Source: Novosphingobium sp.
Lineage (GTDB): Bacteria > Pseudomonadota > Alphaproteobacteria > Sphingomonadales > Sphingomonadaceae
Direction: 5' to 3'
Assembly (NCBI RefSeq): GCF_019748365.1
Contig: NZ_JAIEPN010000024.1
Location: 1 to 64,000 of the forward strand
DNA length: 64,000 nucleotides
Below the pieces are notes generated by a model. It ran no database searches. It saw nothing but the letters and a program-made list of their open reading frames with translations, and had not been told where the DNA came from. The position numbers and the translations under genes were made by a program. Below, piece after piece: positions 51,069-61,799 of this stretch; position 1 is the stretch's first letter, and each line of letters begins with the position of its first letter.

Positions 51069-52319
51069 ATGGCCGAAGCCTATATCATCGATGCCGTCCG
51101 CACCCCGCGCGGGGTGGGCAAGCCCGGCAAGGGCGCACTGTCGCACCTGCATCCGCAGCACCTCGCCGCCACCGTCATGAAGGCGATTGCCGAGCGCAAC
51201 AATCTCGACACCGGCACCGTTGACGACATCATCTGGTCGACCTCGTCGCAGGTTGGCAAGCAGGGCGGCGACCTTGGCCGGATGGCCGCGCTCGCGGCGG
51301 GCTACAACATCAGCGCCAGCGGCACCACGCTGGACCGGTTCTGCGGCGGCGGCATCACTTCGGTGAACCTTGCTGCGGCCACCGTGATGTCGGGCATGGA
51401 AGACTGCGTCATCGCCGGCGGCACCGAGATGATGAGCTTCACCGCTGCCAACGCCGCGGCCGAAGCCAATGCCGGCTTCCCGCCGCGCCTGATGGGCTCG
51501 GGCAACAAGGCGCTCGACGAGCTTCACCCGCAGTCGCACCAGGGCATCTGCGGCGATGCCATCGCCACGATCGAAGGCATTTCGCGTGAAGCGCTCGATG
51601 CGCTCGCGCTCGTCAGCCAGCAGCGCGCCGACGTGGCCATCAAGGAAGGCCGCTTCAACAAGTCGCTCGTCACCGTCTACAACGAGGACGGCTCGGTCGC
51701 GCTCGACCACGAGGAATTCCCCCGCCCCGAAACGACCGCGGAAGGCCTCGCCAGCCTCAAGCCCGCCTTCGCCGGGATGATGGACTTCGATCTCGGCGGC
51801 GGCATGACCTTCCGCAAGCAGATCAACCGCCGCTATCCGGACGTGGACATCAAGCCCGTCCACCACGCCGGCAATTCTTCGGGTGTGGTCGATGGCGCCG
51901 CCGCACTCCTCATCACCTCGCCCGCCTATGCCGAAAAGCATGGCCTGAAGCCCCGCGCGCGCATCGTCGCCTATGCCAATCAGGGCGATGACCCGACGCT
52001 GATGCTTAACGCGCCGGTACCTGCCGCCAAGAAGGTCCTCGCCAAGGCGGGCCTTACCAAGGACGACATCGACGTCTGGGAAATCAACGAGGCTTTCGCC
52101 GTCGTCGCCGAGAAGTTCATCCGCGACCTCGAACTCGACCGCGCCAAGGTGAACATCAACGGCGGCGCCATGGCGCTCGGCCACCCGATCGGCGCGACCG
52201 GCTCGATCCTCATCGGCACCGCGCTTGATGAGCTGGAGCGTTCGGGCGGCCGCTACGGCCTCGTCACGATGTGCGCGGCGGGCGGCATGGCGCCTGCGAT
52301 CATCATCGAACGCATCTGA
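51069..52319 (+). CDS. Acetyl-CoA C-acyltransferase (thiolase)
   Basis: A 416-residue thiolase that cleaves 3-ketoacyl-CoA, or condenses acetyl-CoA. The acylated cysteine is C92 in LDRFCGGGITS. The His of GHPIGATGS and the second catalytic cysteine in TMCAAGGMAPA complete the active site. ATG 51069 has GGGAGAG at good spacing. The long internal segment without a second subunit gene suggests a homotetrameric degradative or synthetic enzyme. The palindrome upstream links it to beta-oxidation control. Confidence 0.93.
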   Translation: MAEAYIIDAVRTPRGVGKPGKGALSHLHPQHLAATVMKAIAERNNLDTGTVDDIIWSTSSQVGKQGGDLGRMAALAAGYNISASGTTLDRFCGGGITSVNLAAATVMSGMEDCVIAGGTEMMSFTAANAAAEANAGFPPRLMGSGNKALDELHPQSHQGICGDAIATIEGISREALDALALVSQQRADVAIKEGRFNKSLVTVYNEDGSVALDHEEFPRPETTAEGLASLKPAFAGMMDFDLGGGMTFRKQINRRYPDVDIKPVHHAGNSSGVVDGAAALLITSPAYAEKHGLKPRARIVAYANQGDDPTLMLNAPVPAAKKVLAKAGLTKDDIDVWEINEAFAVVAEKFIRDLELDRAKVNINGGAMALGHPIGATGSILIGTALDELERSGGRYGLVTMCAAGGMAPAIIIERI

Positions 52320-52341
52320 TTTCGAGCTGAAAAGCGCTTGG

Positions 52342-52375
52342 AAGACCCGGATGGTGCTGGCACCGTCCGGGTCTT
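52342..52375 (+). terminator. Stem-loop after the thiolase gene
   Basis: A 15-bp stem (AAGACCCGGATGGTG with CACCGTCCGGGTCTT, one G-U pair) and loop CTGG, 22 bases after the thiolase stop. There is no T run, so termination efficiency is uncertain. Confidence 0.6.
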
Positions 52376-52396
52376 GTCGCGTCTGGGGGGAAGCAC

Positions 52397-53188
52397 ATGA
52401 AAAATCCCGAAGCCTTCGCAGGCTACGAAGCCTTCGATTTCAGCGATGGCCCCTTCACCCGCCGCGTCTGGCGCAAGGGTAGCGGCCCCGCGGTCATCGT
52501 CATGCACGAGATCCCCAATCTCCACCCGCAAGTCCTGCGCTTCGCAGACCGCGTCGCGGCGCAGGGGATGACGGTCTATTGCCCCAGCCTGTTCGGCGAG
52601 GACGGGCGCATGCCTTCGCAGGCTTATGCATTGGGCCAGATGCTCTGGACGATCTGCGTCCGCCGCGAATTCAACGTCTGGGCGAACGGCAAGTCGAGTC
52701 CCATCGTCGACTGGCTCCGCGCGCTCGCCCGGCATGCCCACGCGGCATGCGGCGGACGCGGGGTCGGCGCGGTCGGCATGTGCCTGACGGGCGGCTTTGC
52801 CCTTGCGATGATGACCGAACCCGCCGTCGTCGCCCCGGTGCTCTCCCAGCCCTCGCTCCCGCTGGGCAAGAAGGGCGCAGGCCGCATCGACGCGTCCCCT
52901 GAAGAAATCGCCTGCGCCAAGCGCCGCTTCGAGGCCGAGGACCTCTCGATGATGGCCCTGCGCTTCACCAGCGACAAGCTTGTCCCCGCCGAGCGCTTCG
53001 CCATGCTGAAGGATACCTTCGGCGACCGCTGCCAGACCATCGACCTTACCGACGCCGACGCCAACCCGGCAGCCCCCATCGCGCCGCATTCGGTCCTGAC
53101 ATGGCACCTCATCGACGAACCCGGCAGCGCCACGAAGCAAGTCGAGCAGGACGTCATCGCCTTCTTCCGGCATCGCACGGGGGCGTAA
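52397..53188 (+). CDS. Dienelactone hydrolase family protein
   Basis: A 263-residue alpha/beta hydrolase. The nucleophile elbow carries cysteine, not serine (VGMCLTGG, C129), as in dienelactone hydrolases. The opening VIVMHEIPNLHPQVLRFADRVAAQGM contains the family's E-x-x-G-like region. Asp is expected in the FTSDKLVPAERF block. Chlorocatechol or related lactone cleavage is the prototype, but the lack of ring-cleavage genes makes the natural substrate unclear. It follows the thiolase gene by 77 bases. Confidence 0.85.
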   Translation: MKNPEAFAGYEAFDFSDGPFTRRVWRKGSGPAVIVMHEIPNLHPQVLRFADRVAAQGMTVYCPSLFGEDGRMPSQAYALGQMLWTICVRREFNVWANGKSSPIVDWLRALARHAHAACGGRGVGAVGMCLTGGFALAMMTEPAVVAPVLSQPSLPLGKKGAGRIDASPEEIACAKRRFEAEDLSMMALRFTSDKLVPAERFAMLKDTFGDRCQTIDLTDADANPAAPIAPHSVLTWHLIDEPGSATKQVEQDVIAFFRHRTGA

Positions 53189-53204
53189 CCAGCGAGCTCG
53201 GATT

Positions 53205-53377
53205 GGTTCACGCAGAGGCGCAGAGGAAGCAGAGAGACGCAGGGGGGTTGTGCGTGCGGCGAAGCCGCTTTCAAGAATGCAACGCCCGGAACACCAACAT
53301 AGGCCTGCGGCCAGTCCCCCTCTTTCTTTCCCAACTTCTCTGCGTCTCTCTGCTTCCTCTGCGCCTCTGCGTGAACC
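53205..53377. repeat. Perfect 38-bp inverted repeat (GCAGAGGCGCAGAGG family)
   Basis: The arm at 53205-53242 and its exact reverse complement at 53340-53377 enclose 97 bases with no gene. Each arm is a purine-rich imperfect tandem of GCAGAG-type units and begins GGTTCACGCAGAGG. Confidence 0.88.
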
Positions 53378-53460
53378 CCTTTTTTCCTTGGCTTGCCCGC
53401 TGCCCCGCGCCCCTGTAGAGCGCGGGCCAAATCCCCTTAGAGAATACGCAAGGACCTCCG

Positions 53461-55134
<1,674 letters not shown>

Positions 55135-55145
55135 CGGCCTGATTC

Positions 55146-55173
55146 GTTCATGTTGGATGGCGAAAACATGAAC
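55146..55173. promoter_or_regulatory. 9-bp inverted repeat upstream of the RcnB-like gene
   Basis: GTTCATGTT (55146-55154) and AACATGAAC (55165-55173) around ten bases, 11 bases after the ettA stop and about 105 before the RcnB-like start. It could be a weak terminator or an operator. Confidence 0.35.
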
Positions 55174-55277
55174 AGATGCCGTTGTCATGGTTCAGCCATA
55201 CGACAGGGCCGGTGCTATAGTCCGGTTGCAGGAGAGGCCACGAGCGAGTCGCGGCCCATGCAATTGGAGCCGGGACC

Positions 55278-56402
55278 ATGGCCGCCAAGTCCGTTTTGAA
55301 GAACAGCGCATCCGCGCTTCTTGCCCTCCTGCTGGGCACGGCAGCGCTGTTGCCCGCCACTGCCAGCGCGCAGGAACGCGACCAGCGCGGTCCCGCTCGC
55401 ATGGAGCGTATGGAGCGCCCCGCCCCCGCTCCGGCGCCCGCGCAGCAGGCCCCCGCCTGGCAGAACCGCGCCCCGGCCGCACAAGCTGCACCCTCCGGTT
55501 GGCAGGGCCGCCCGGCATGGTCGTCGAACGGCAGCCAGCCCCAACGCCCCGCGCCGCCCGCAAATCAGGGCGGCTGGCAAGGCCGTCAGGCATGGCAGAA
55601 CGGCGGCGGTGACCGCGAACGCGGCGATCGCGGCAATGGTGTGAGCCCCACCGGCCAGCCCGCCTTCGGCCGTCCGGCATGGGCGACAGGCGGTCAGGTT
55701 CCGCAGCCCCGCACGGATGTCCCGGGCTCGGGCACCCGCAATCCCACTTACGTCGATCCCAATCGCGGCGGCCGTGGCTGGCAGGGAACCCCCGGCGGCG
55801 ACCGTGATGGCCGGGCCCGTGAGAACGACGGCCGCGGCAACAACGGCGGGCAGTGGCAGAACGATGGCCGCGGCAACTGGAACCGTGACCGCGACGGTAA
55901 CCGCAACGACGATTGGCGCCGCAACAACAACGGCCAGTGGAACCGCGGCGGCTGGAGTGCCAACACCTCGCGCAACTGGAACCGCGATCGCGACCGCGAC
56001 TGGAACCGGGATCGCAATGGCTGGCGCGGCAACAACTGGGGCTACAACAACGGCTGGCGTGGCAACGGCTGGGGCAACAATGGCTGGCGCGGGTGGGACC
56101 GCGACGGCTGGCGGCGCGACCGCCGCTACGACTGGTACGGCTGGCGCAACAGCCACCGCTCCATCTTCAGCCTCGGTTTCTATTCGGCGCCGTGGCGGGA
56201 CTATTCCTACAGCCGCCTCGGCATCGGCGTGGTCATCGGCGCCCCGTTTTACGACCAGCGCTACTGGATCGCCGATCCCTGGGCCTATCGTCTGCCGCCG
56301 GCCGGCGGTCCCTATCGCTGGGTTCGCTACTATGACGACGCCCTGCTCGTGGATATCTACTCGGGCGAGGTCGTCGACGTGATCTACGATATCTTCTGGT
56401 GA
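55278..56402 (+). CDS. RcnB-family periplasmic protein with Arg/Asn/Trp-rich repeats
   Basis: A 374-residue exported protein. The signal peptide is SALLALLLGTAALLPATASA. A Pro/Ala/Gln-rich region follows, then about 150 residues of degenerate WNRDRDRDWNRD and GNNWGYNNGWRGNG repeats. The last 90 residues match the RcnB domain (SRLGIGVVIGAPFYDQRYWI, then YRWVRYYDDALLVDIYSGEVVDVI). RcnB in E. coli influences Ni/Co homeostasis in the periplasm; most RcnB-domain proteins are uncharacterised. The repeat stretch is long for the family and could bind RNA, polysaccharide or envelope surfaces. Confidence 0.8.
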   Translation: MAAKSVLKNSASALLALLLGTAALLPATASAQERDQRGPARMERMERPAPAPAPAQQAPAWQNRAPAAQAAPSGWQGRPAWSSNGSQPQRPAPPANQGGWQGRQAWQNGGGDRERGDRGNGVSPTGQPAFGRPAWATGGQVPQPRTDVPGSGTRNPTYVDPNRGGRGWQGTPGGDRDGRARENDGRGNNGGQWQNDGRGNWNRDRDGNRNDDWRRNNNGQWNRGGWSANTSRNWNRDRDRDWNRDRNGWRGNNWGYNNGWRGNGWGNNGWRGWDRDGWRRDRRYDWYGWRNSHRSIFSLGFYSAPWRDYSYSRLGIGVVIGAPFYDQRYWIADPWAYRLPPAGGPYRWVRYYDDALLVDIYSGEVVDVIYDIFW

Positions 56403-56412
56403 TTTAGCGTCG

Positions 56413-56439
56413 GCCCGTCTGCCATTCCGGCAGGCGGGC
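56413..56439 (+). terminator. Stem-loop after the RcnB-like gene
   Basis: GCCCGTCTGCC and GGCAGGCGGGC pair over 11 bp (one G-U pair) with a five-base loop, ten bases after the stop. No T run follows. Confidence 0.5.
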
Positions 56440-56573
56440 GCGGCCGTAGGGGGCAGGGTCGCCACACCGGGGGCAATCCGAACCTCCCCTGCCGCCTAAG
56501 AGAATGGCTAGTTCTGTCCGCGCGGATTGCGCCCATAACATCGGTCGTCACAGCCCACTGCCGGGAGTGCCCG

Positions 56574-57932
56574 ATGCCCGCCGCAAGCCCCCAGCCCCAC
56601 GCTCCCGATACCGCGCCGATCCCGATCAGCAACTTCACCAAGGAGCGCTACCTCACGCGCGCATGGATGGAGCGCGAGCGCGCGGGGCTGTGGGCGAAAA
56701 CATGGCTGGTCGCCGGCGTGGCCGCCGATGTCGCCGCGCTGGGGCAGTATTTCACCTTCGATATCGGCGCGGAAAGCCTGCTCATCGTGCGTGGCATCGA
56801 TGGCGTGCTGCGCGCGATGCACAACGCCTGCACCCATCGCGGCACGCGCCTTGTCACCGAACCGCACGGCATGCTGCGCAAGGTCGTCTGCCCCTATCAC
56901 GCCTGGGCCTACGGGCTCGATGGCTCCCTGCAAGGCGTACCCGGCGCGGCGCGCTTCTCCAACGGGGTGCCCAAGGACAAGCTCGCGCTGAAGGCGGTCG
57001 AGGTGGAGGAAACGCTCGGGCTGGTCTTCGTCCGCCTCGTGCCGGGCAGCCCCTCGCTCGCGGAATTTCTCGCGCCGATCCACGGCCTCATCGCCCCCTA
57101 CCGGCTCGAGGCGATGACGGTCACGGGCGACCAGACCGTCTCTCACACCTGCAACTGGAAGGCGATCCTCGACAACTTCGCCGAGCTCTATCACGTCCCC
57201 TTCATCCACCCGCTGCACCGGCGCATGTTCGAATGCGCCAAAGCCCCGTTCGAGCTGTTCGATCACGGCCACACCGCGGTCTATGTCGAAGGGGGCACCA
57301 CCGATTCCGGCTTCCCCGTGCCTGATGCGCCGACCGATCTTCTTGTCATGCAGCTCAAGGCCTTCGGGCTCGATCCGGCGCACTATGAGGGCCGCGTCGC
57401 AGCGATCCGCCCTGCCCTCCAACGCGCCAAGCGCGCCGCCGCCAAGGAACAGGGCCTCGCCTACGACGGCTTTTCGGATGCGCAGCTCAGCGATGTCTGG
57501 CAGTTCAATCTCTTTCCGAACGTAATCCTCTCGATCACCCCCGAAAGCGCTTGGCTCATGCGCTCGCGCCCCGATGCCGATGATCCGGCGAAGAGCCACT
57601 TCGACATGATCACCATGGTCCAGTTCCACGGCACCGAGGAAGACGCCGCCAAGGCCAAGGCAGAAGACGGCACCGAAGCCGGCACCCACTTCCGCCTCAA
57701 CGGCCCCCGCCCGGCAGACTACCAGCGCCCGGCGCGCGACAGCTTCACCCACGAAGACATCATCACCGGGCGCAAGACGATGACCGTCACCATCGACGAG
57801 GACATCTCACTCCTCGCCCGCGTCCAGCAAGGCATGGCCTCAAGCGGGTTCCAGTCCGTCTGGCTGAGCGACGAGGAAGCCCGCGTCCAACACTTCCACA
57901 ATGCGCTGGATGCGTGTCTGGCGGAGGCGTGA
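56574..57932 (+). CDS. Second Rieske oxygenase, alpha subunit type
   Basis: A 452-residue ring-hydroxylating oxygenase alpha subunit. Rieske ligands are visible in ACTHRGTRLV and VVCPYHAWAYG (about residues 83-107). The mononuclear iron site is NWKAILDNFAELYHVPFIHPLH, closer to the consensus D-N-x2-E-x-Y-H than the oxygenase at 28111. The C-terminal SRPBCC domain is long. Again no beta subunit, ferredoxin or reductase is adjacent. The substrate is unknown; related proteins act on steroids, aromatic acids or quaternary amines. Confidence 0.88.
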   Translation: MPAASPQPHAPDTAPIPISNFTKERYLTRAWMERERAGLWAKTWLVAGVAADVAALGQYFTFDIGAESLLIVRGIDGVLRAMHNACTHRGTRLVTEPHGMLRKVVCPYHAWAYGLDGSLQGVPGAARFSNGVPKDKLALKAVEVEETLGLVFVRLVPGSPSLAEFLAPIHGLIAPYRLEAMTVTGDQTVSHTCNWKAILDNFAELYHVPFIHPLHRRMFECAKAPFELFDHGHTAVYVEGGTTDSGFPVPDAPTDLLVMQLKAFGLDPAHYEGRVAAIRPALQRAKRAAAKEQGLAYDGFSDAQLSDVWQFNLFPNVILSITPESAWLMRSRPDADDPAKSHFDMITMVQFHGTEEDAAKAKAEDGTEAGTHFRLNGPRPADYQRPARDSFTHEDIITGRKTMTVTIDEDISLLARVQQGMASSGFQSVWLSDEEARVQHFHNALDACLAEA

Positions 57933-57957
57933 AAGCCTGGATCGATCCCCCCACGCT

Positions 57958-57987
57958 CTGGATTGCTTCGCTACGCCTGCGGGTGAC
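57958..57987. repeat. Single arm of the CGTCATTGCGAGCG repeat
   Basis: CTGGATTGCTTCGCTACGCC and following bases match the right arm of the repeats at 36705 and 48206. No left arm is present, so this is a decayed or half copy. Confidence 0.7.
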
Positions 57988-58048
57988 AAGACCACGGATC
58001 ATGACTGGGATCCGGTCTCGCCAAAGTGAAACGCAGCTATCGAGGCAC

Positions 58049-58080
58049 AAAAAAACGCCGCCCCCTTCCCGGGAGCGGCG
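58049..58080 (-). terminator. Terminator of the cytochrome c gene
   Basis: On the minus strand a stem with CGCCGC/GCGGCG ends (58075-58080 with 58056-58061) is followed directly by seven T (58055-58049), 29 bases after the cytochrome stop. Confidence 0.82.
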
Positions 58081-58108
58081 CTCTTTATTGCGCTGAACGC
58101 AGCGAGGC

Positions 58109-58624
58109 TTACTTGGTCGCGCTGGTCAGGTAGGCGATCACGTCCGCACGGTCCTGGCCCTTGGGCAGGCCGGCGAAGGCCATCTTGGTGCCGGGGACGA
58201 CGCGGGCCGGCTTTTCAAGGTACTGATAAAGCTTCTCGGGCGACCAGGTAATGCCGCTTTCCTTGTTCGCGCTCGAATAGGAGAAGCCGGCGATCTCACC
58301 CGCCTTGCGGCCGATGATGCCGTGGAGCGACGGCCCGATGCGGTTCACGCCCGGATCGATCACGTGGCAGGTCTTGCACTGGGCGAAGACCTTCTCGCCG
58401 GCGGCGGCATCGCCCTTCATGTCGGCGAACTTGGTGCCGTCGAGCGTGGCGGTGTCATCAGCGGCGATCTTGTCAGCGGCCGGGGCAGCCGCATCAGCAG
58501 CAGCCGGCGCAGCCGCTGCAGGGGCTTCGGCAGCAGGCGCCGCCGCTTCTTCCTTCTTGCCGCCGCAAGCTGCCAGGGCGGCAGACAGGGCGATCAGACC
58601 GAGGTATCCTCTCAAATTGCTCAT
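58109..58624 (-). CDS. Lipid-anchored class I cytochrome c
   Basis: A 171-residue periplasmic electron carrier. The N-terminus has a lipobox (LAACGG, C20), so the protein is probably tethered. A 35-residue Ala/Pro/Glu-rich linker precedes the haem domain. Haem attaches through C83-K-T-C86-H87, and the axial methionine is M148 in GTKMAFAGL; the family block GPSLHGIIGRKAG lies between. This resembles cytochrome c2/c552 proteins that shuttle electrons between the bc1 complex and terminal oxidases. Monocistronic with its own terminator. Confidence 0.92.
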   Translation of the reverse strand: MSNLRGYLGLIALSAALAACGGKKEEAAAPAAEAPAAAAPAAADAAAPAADKIAADDTATLDGTKFADMKGDAAAGEKVFAQCKTCHVIDPGVNRIGPSLHGIIGRKAGEIAGFSYSSANKESGITWSPEKLYQYLEKPARVVPGTKMAFAGLPKGQDRADVIAYLTSATK

Positions 58625-58890
58625 GGCCACTCCTTCACGAAAACTGGGGCAGTTGCAAAACTGCCAAACGATTATGACGAAAATCTCAGACCGGCAACCG
58701 CCAAACGCGGCGCGAAATGCTTGGACCGACTTCCTTACACACATTTAATGTTCACCCGGAACATCTTGCCGACAATTGTCCTCAAGGGCATGTCGCGCTG
58801 GCCTGTGCGATCTGCCATCGCGCCGCACTTTTGCGCGGGTTTGCCTGCGCCTTTGACAGCAGCGCAAGAGCGACCGTAAAGGCGGAGGGG

Positions 58891-60447
58891 ATGAGGGTCT
58901 GGCCGTTCTCGGTACTGGTTGAAACGCGCTCCGCAGCAGCGCGCGACAAGCCATTGGCCGAGCTGGCGCTGATCGTCCTGCTGAGCGCGCTGGCCGCGCT
59001 TCCCGCGATATGCGCACCGGTGCTGCCGCTGGTCGATCTGGGCGGGCACATTGCGCGCTATGCCGTGCAGCTCGATGCGGGACGGTCCGAAGTCCTGCGC
59101 AACTGGTACAGCTTCGAGTGGGGTCTGCTGCCCAACCTTGGCGTCGATCTGCTGGTGCAACTGCTGGCGCCGGTGATGGGGCTCGAGCCGGCGGTGCACC
59201 TCATCGTGGGGTCGATTCCGCCGCTCATGGTTTCGGGCACGCTGCTGCTTTCGCGCGCGGCGCACGGGCGGATCGCGGTGAATGCGCTCTATGCGCTGCC
59301 GCTGGCGATCTCGCTGCCCTATCTCTACGGCTTCGTGAACTTTGCGCTGGCAATCGCGCTTGCCCTCCATGCTATGGCGCTTTGGATTGCGCTCGAGCAC
59401 CGGCCAGTGCAGCGCACGGTGCTGTTCGTGCCGATCGGGTTCCTGCTCTGGCTGTGCCACCTCGTCGGCTGGGCCGTGTTCTGTGTCGTTGCCGGGGTGA
59501 CAACGCTGGAAGCCGGGCTGCGCAGCGGCAAGGGGCTGGTGCGCACGGTGATCGCCACGGGTTTGATGATGGCACCGCTGCTGCTCGGCCCGATCATCGG
59601 CGCGCTGCTCGGCAAGGCGGGCGGAGAGCCCGTTCCCCTGTTCGAGATCACCAATTCGCCCTCCAAGAAGATCCAGTGGGTGATGATGGCGCTGACCGAC
59701 AACTGGCCCGGCTGGGATGCAGCCGGGGTCTGTGTCATCCTGTTCGTGATCTATCTCGGCCTGCGGACCCCGGCCTTTGTCAGGCACCGCGGGCTGCTGC
59801 TCGCTGCGCTGGTCATGCTGGCGCTCTACCTGCTGATGCCGGACACGATCATGGGCTCGCGCTATGCCGATATGCGCCTGACGCCGGTCATTCTGGCGCT
59901 GCTCGTGCTGGCTGCGGCCCCTGCCCCCGATGCGGGCAAGCGCGTCACGGGGTGGTTGCTGGTAGGCGCCGCCGTGTTCGGGCTGATACGGCTTTCGGGC
60001 AATACGATCAGCATGGCGGCATCAGGGCGACAGTTTGCCGAAACTTTGACGGCGATCGAGGCCGCGCCGCGCGGGGTCAATCTCGTCTCGCTGTTCATGG
60101 ATGAATGCGAGAAGTGGAACCTCGACCGGCGGCGGCACATCATGGGCTATGGCCTTGTGCGACGCCACTTGTTCGACAACGGGCAATGGCAGCTGCCGAG
60201 CGGACAGTTGATCAGCATCCACAACCGGCGCCTCGCCCCGTTCGACCGCGATCCTTCGACGATTACATTCATCAAGCCCTGCGGCGATCTGCCCGCACTT
60301 CCCGAAGTGGTCGCCGCAATCCCGCGCGCGGCGCGCTACCTCTGGGTGATCCGCACCGATCCCGCGCGGCGGCTGCCCGGCTGGGAACCGCTGCGCCAGA
60401 CGGCGGACAGCGTGCTCTACCGCCGCTTGCCAACTCAATCGAATTGA
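58891..60447 (+). CDS. Polytopic membrane protein, unknown function
   Basis: A 518-residue protein with about ten or eleven membrane helices up to residue 375. A soluble C-terminal domain of some 140 residues follows (from SGNTISMAASGRQF). The first extracytoplasmic loop reads LPLVDLGGHIARYAVQLDAG, an acidic position like that of membrane glycosyltransferases, but I cannot assign a family. ATG 58891 follows GGAGGGG with very short spacing. In-frame sequence continues upstream to a TTG at 58717 but looks non-coding. It may share a transcript with metY, 38 bases downstream. Confidence 0.65.
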   Translation: MRVWPFSVLVETRSAAARDKPLAELALIVLLSALAALPAICAPVLPLVDLGGHIARYAVQLDAGRSEVLRNWYSFEWGLLPNLGVDLLVQLLAPVMGLEPAVHLIVGSIPPLMVSGTLLLSRAAHGRIAVNALYALPLAISLPYLYGFVNFALAIALALHAMALWIALEHRPVQRTVLFVPIGFLLWLCHLVGWAVFCVVAGVTTLEAGLRSGKGLVRTVIATGLMMAPLLLGPIIGALLGKAGGEPVPLFEITNSPSKKIQWVMMALTDNWPGWDAAGVCVILFVIYLGLRTPAFVRHRGLLLAALVMLALYLLMPDTIMGSRYADMRLTPVILALLVLAAAPAPDAGKRVTGWLLVGAAVFGLIRLSGNTISMAASGRQFAETLTAIEAAPRGVNLVSLFMDECEKWNLDRRRHIMGYGLVRRHLFDNGQWQLPSGQLISIHNRRLAPFDRDPSTITFIKPCGDLPALPEVVAAIPRAARYLWVIRTDPARRLPGWEPLRQTADSVLYRRLPTQSN

Positions 60448-60485
60448 TAGACTATAACCACAAACGTCAGAGCAGGATGCCACCG

Positions 60486-61781
60486 ATGACCGACCTGAGC
60501 AAAGCCAAGCCCGAGACCCTTGCCCTTCACGCCGGCTGGCGGGCGGACCCTTCGACCGGTTCGGTCGCGGTGCCGATCCACCAGACGACCTCGTACCAGT
60601 TCCATTCGACCGAGCACGCTGCGAACCTCTTCGCGCTCAAGGAACTGGGCAACATCTACACCCGCCTGATGAACCCGACGACCGACGTGCTCGAGCAGCG
60701 CATGGCGGCGATCGAAGGCGGCGTGGCGGCGCTGGCGGTTTCCTCAGGCCAGTCGGCAACGACGCTGGCGATCCTCAACCTTGCCAAGGCGGGCGACAAC
60801 ATCGTCGCCTCGACCAACCTTTACGGCGGGACCTGGAACCTGCTGGCCAACACGCTGCGCGATCTCGGCATCGAGACGCGGTTTGTCGATCCGGCGGACG
60901 TCGAGGGCTTCCGCCGCGCGACTGACGACAAGACCCGCGCCTACTATGCGGAATCGCTGCCCAATCCGAAGCTGGAGGTGTTCCCCATCGCCGAAGTCGC
61001 CGCGATCGGGCGCGAATACGGCATCCCGCTGATCATGGACAACACGGCGGCCCCGCTGCTGATCAAGCCGTTCGAGCATGGCGCGGCGGTGGTGGTCTAT
61101 TCGGCGACCAAGTACATCGGCGGGCACGGCACTTCGATCGGCGGCCTGATCATCGACGGCGGCAATTTCGACTGGGAAGCCTTCCCCGAGCGCCAGCCGC
61201 ACCTCAATACGCCGGATGCGAGCTACCACGGCGCCGTCTGGGCGCGCGACATCAAGCCGCTGGGGCCGATTGCCTATATCATCCGTGCGCGGGTGGTGCT
61301 GCTGCGTGATCTGGGCAATGCGCTCTCGCCGATGAGCGCGTTCCAGCTGATCCAGGGGCTGGAGACGATGCCGCTGCGCATCGAGCGCCACTGCGAGAAC
61401 GCGGTAAAGGTGGCGGCGTTCCTTGCGGCGCACCCCAAGGTCGCCTCGGTGATCCACCCCTCGGTGGCGACGGGCCGGGCGGCGGACCTTGCCGCCAAGT
61501 ACCTCACGCGCGGTCAGGGTGGGCTCGTCGGTTTCGAGCTGAAGGACGGAGCTGAGGCCGGGAAGCGCTTCATCGATGCGCTGCAGCTGTTCTACCACGT
61601 GGCGAACATCGGCGACGCGCGCAGCCTTGCGATCCATCCCGCCTCGACCACGCACTCGCAGCTTACGGCCGACGAGCAGGCGGCCACCGGCGTTTCACCG
61701 GGCTATGTGCGGCTTTCGATCGGCATCGAGCATATCGATGATATCCTCGCGGATCTGGGTGCGGCGCTGGACGCGGCGTAG
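60486..61781 (+). CDS. metY: O-acetylhomoserine sulfhydrylase / aminocarboxypropyltransferase
   Basis: A 431-residue PLP enzyme of the Cys/Met metabolism family that makes homocysteine from O-acetylhomoserine and sulfide. The PLP lysine lies in VVYSATKYIGGHG, and the opening ETLALHAGWRADPSTGSVAVP with YTRLMNPTTDVLEQR is typical. ATG 60486 is preferred over 60477 because of the AGGA spacing. The 38-base leader is too short for a SAM riboswitch. It converges on the gamma-glutamyltransferase gene with 18 bases between the stops. Confidence 0.95.
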   Translation: MTDLSKAKPETLALHAGWRADPSTGSVAVPIHQTTSYQFHSTEHAANLFALKELGNIYTRLMNPTTDVLEQRMAAIEGGVAALAVSSGQSATTLAILNLAKAGDNIVASTNLYGGTWNLLANTLRDLGIETRFVDPADVEGFRRATDDKTRAYYAESLPNPKLEVFPIAEVAAIGREYGIPLIMDNTAAPLLIKPFEHGAAVVVYSATKYIGGHGTSIGGLIIDGGNFDWEAFPERQPHLNTPDASYHGAVWARDIKPLGPIAYIIRARVVLLRDLGNALSPMSAFQLIQGLETMPLRIERHCENAVKVAAFLAAHPKVASVIHPSVATGRAADLAAKYLTRGQGGLVGFELKDGAEAGKRFIDALQLFYHVANIGDARSLAIHPASTTHSQLTADEQAATGVSPGYVRLSIGIEHIDDILADLGAALDAA

Positions 61782-61799
61782 AAAACGCTGGCGGTCGGC

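Noticed and set aside
58717..58890. In-frame extension upstream of the membrane protein gene containing a CAICH haem-c-like motif
   Set aside because: It starts at a TTG without a ribosome-binding site, overlaps the promoter region of the divergent cytochrome gene and is not continued by any haem-protein feature; a chance CxxCH.
60448..60485. SAM-type riboswitch before metY
   Set aside because: The 38-base gap is too short and no riboswitch stem pattern was seen.
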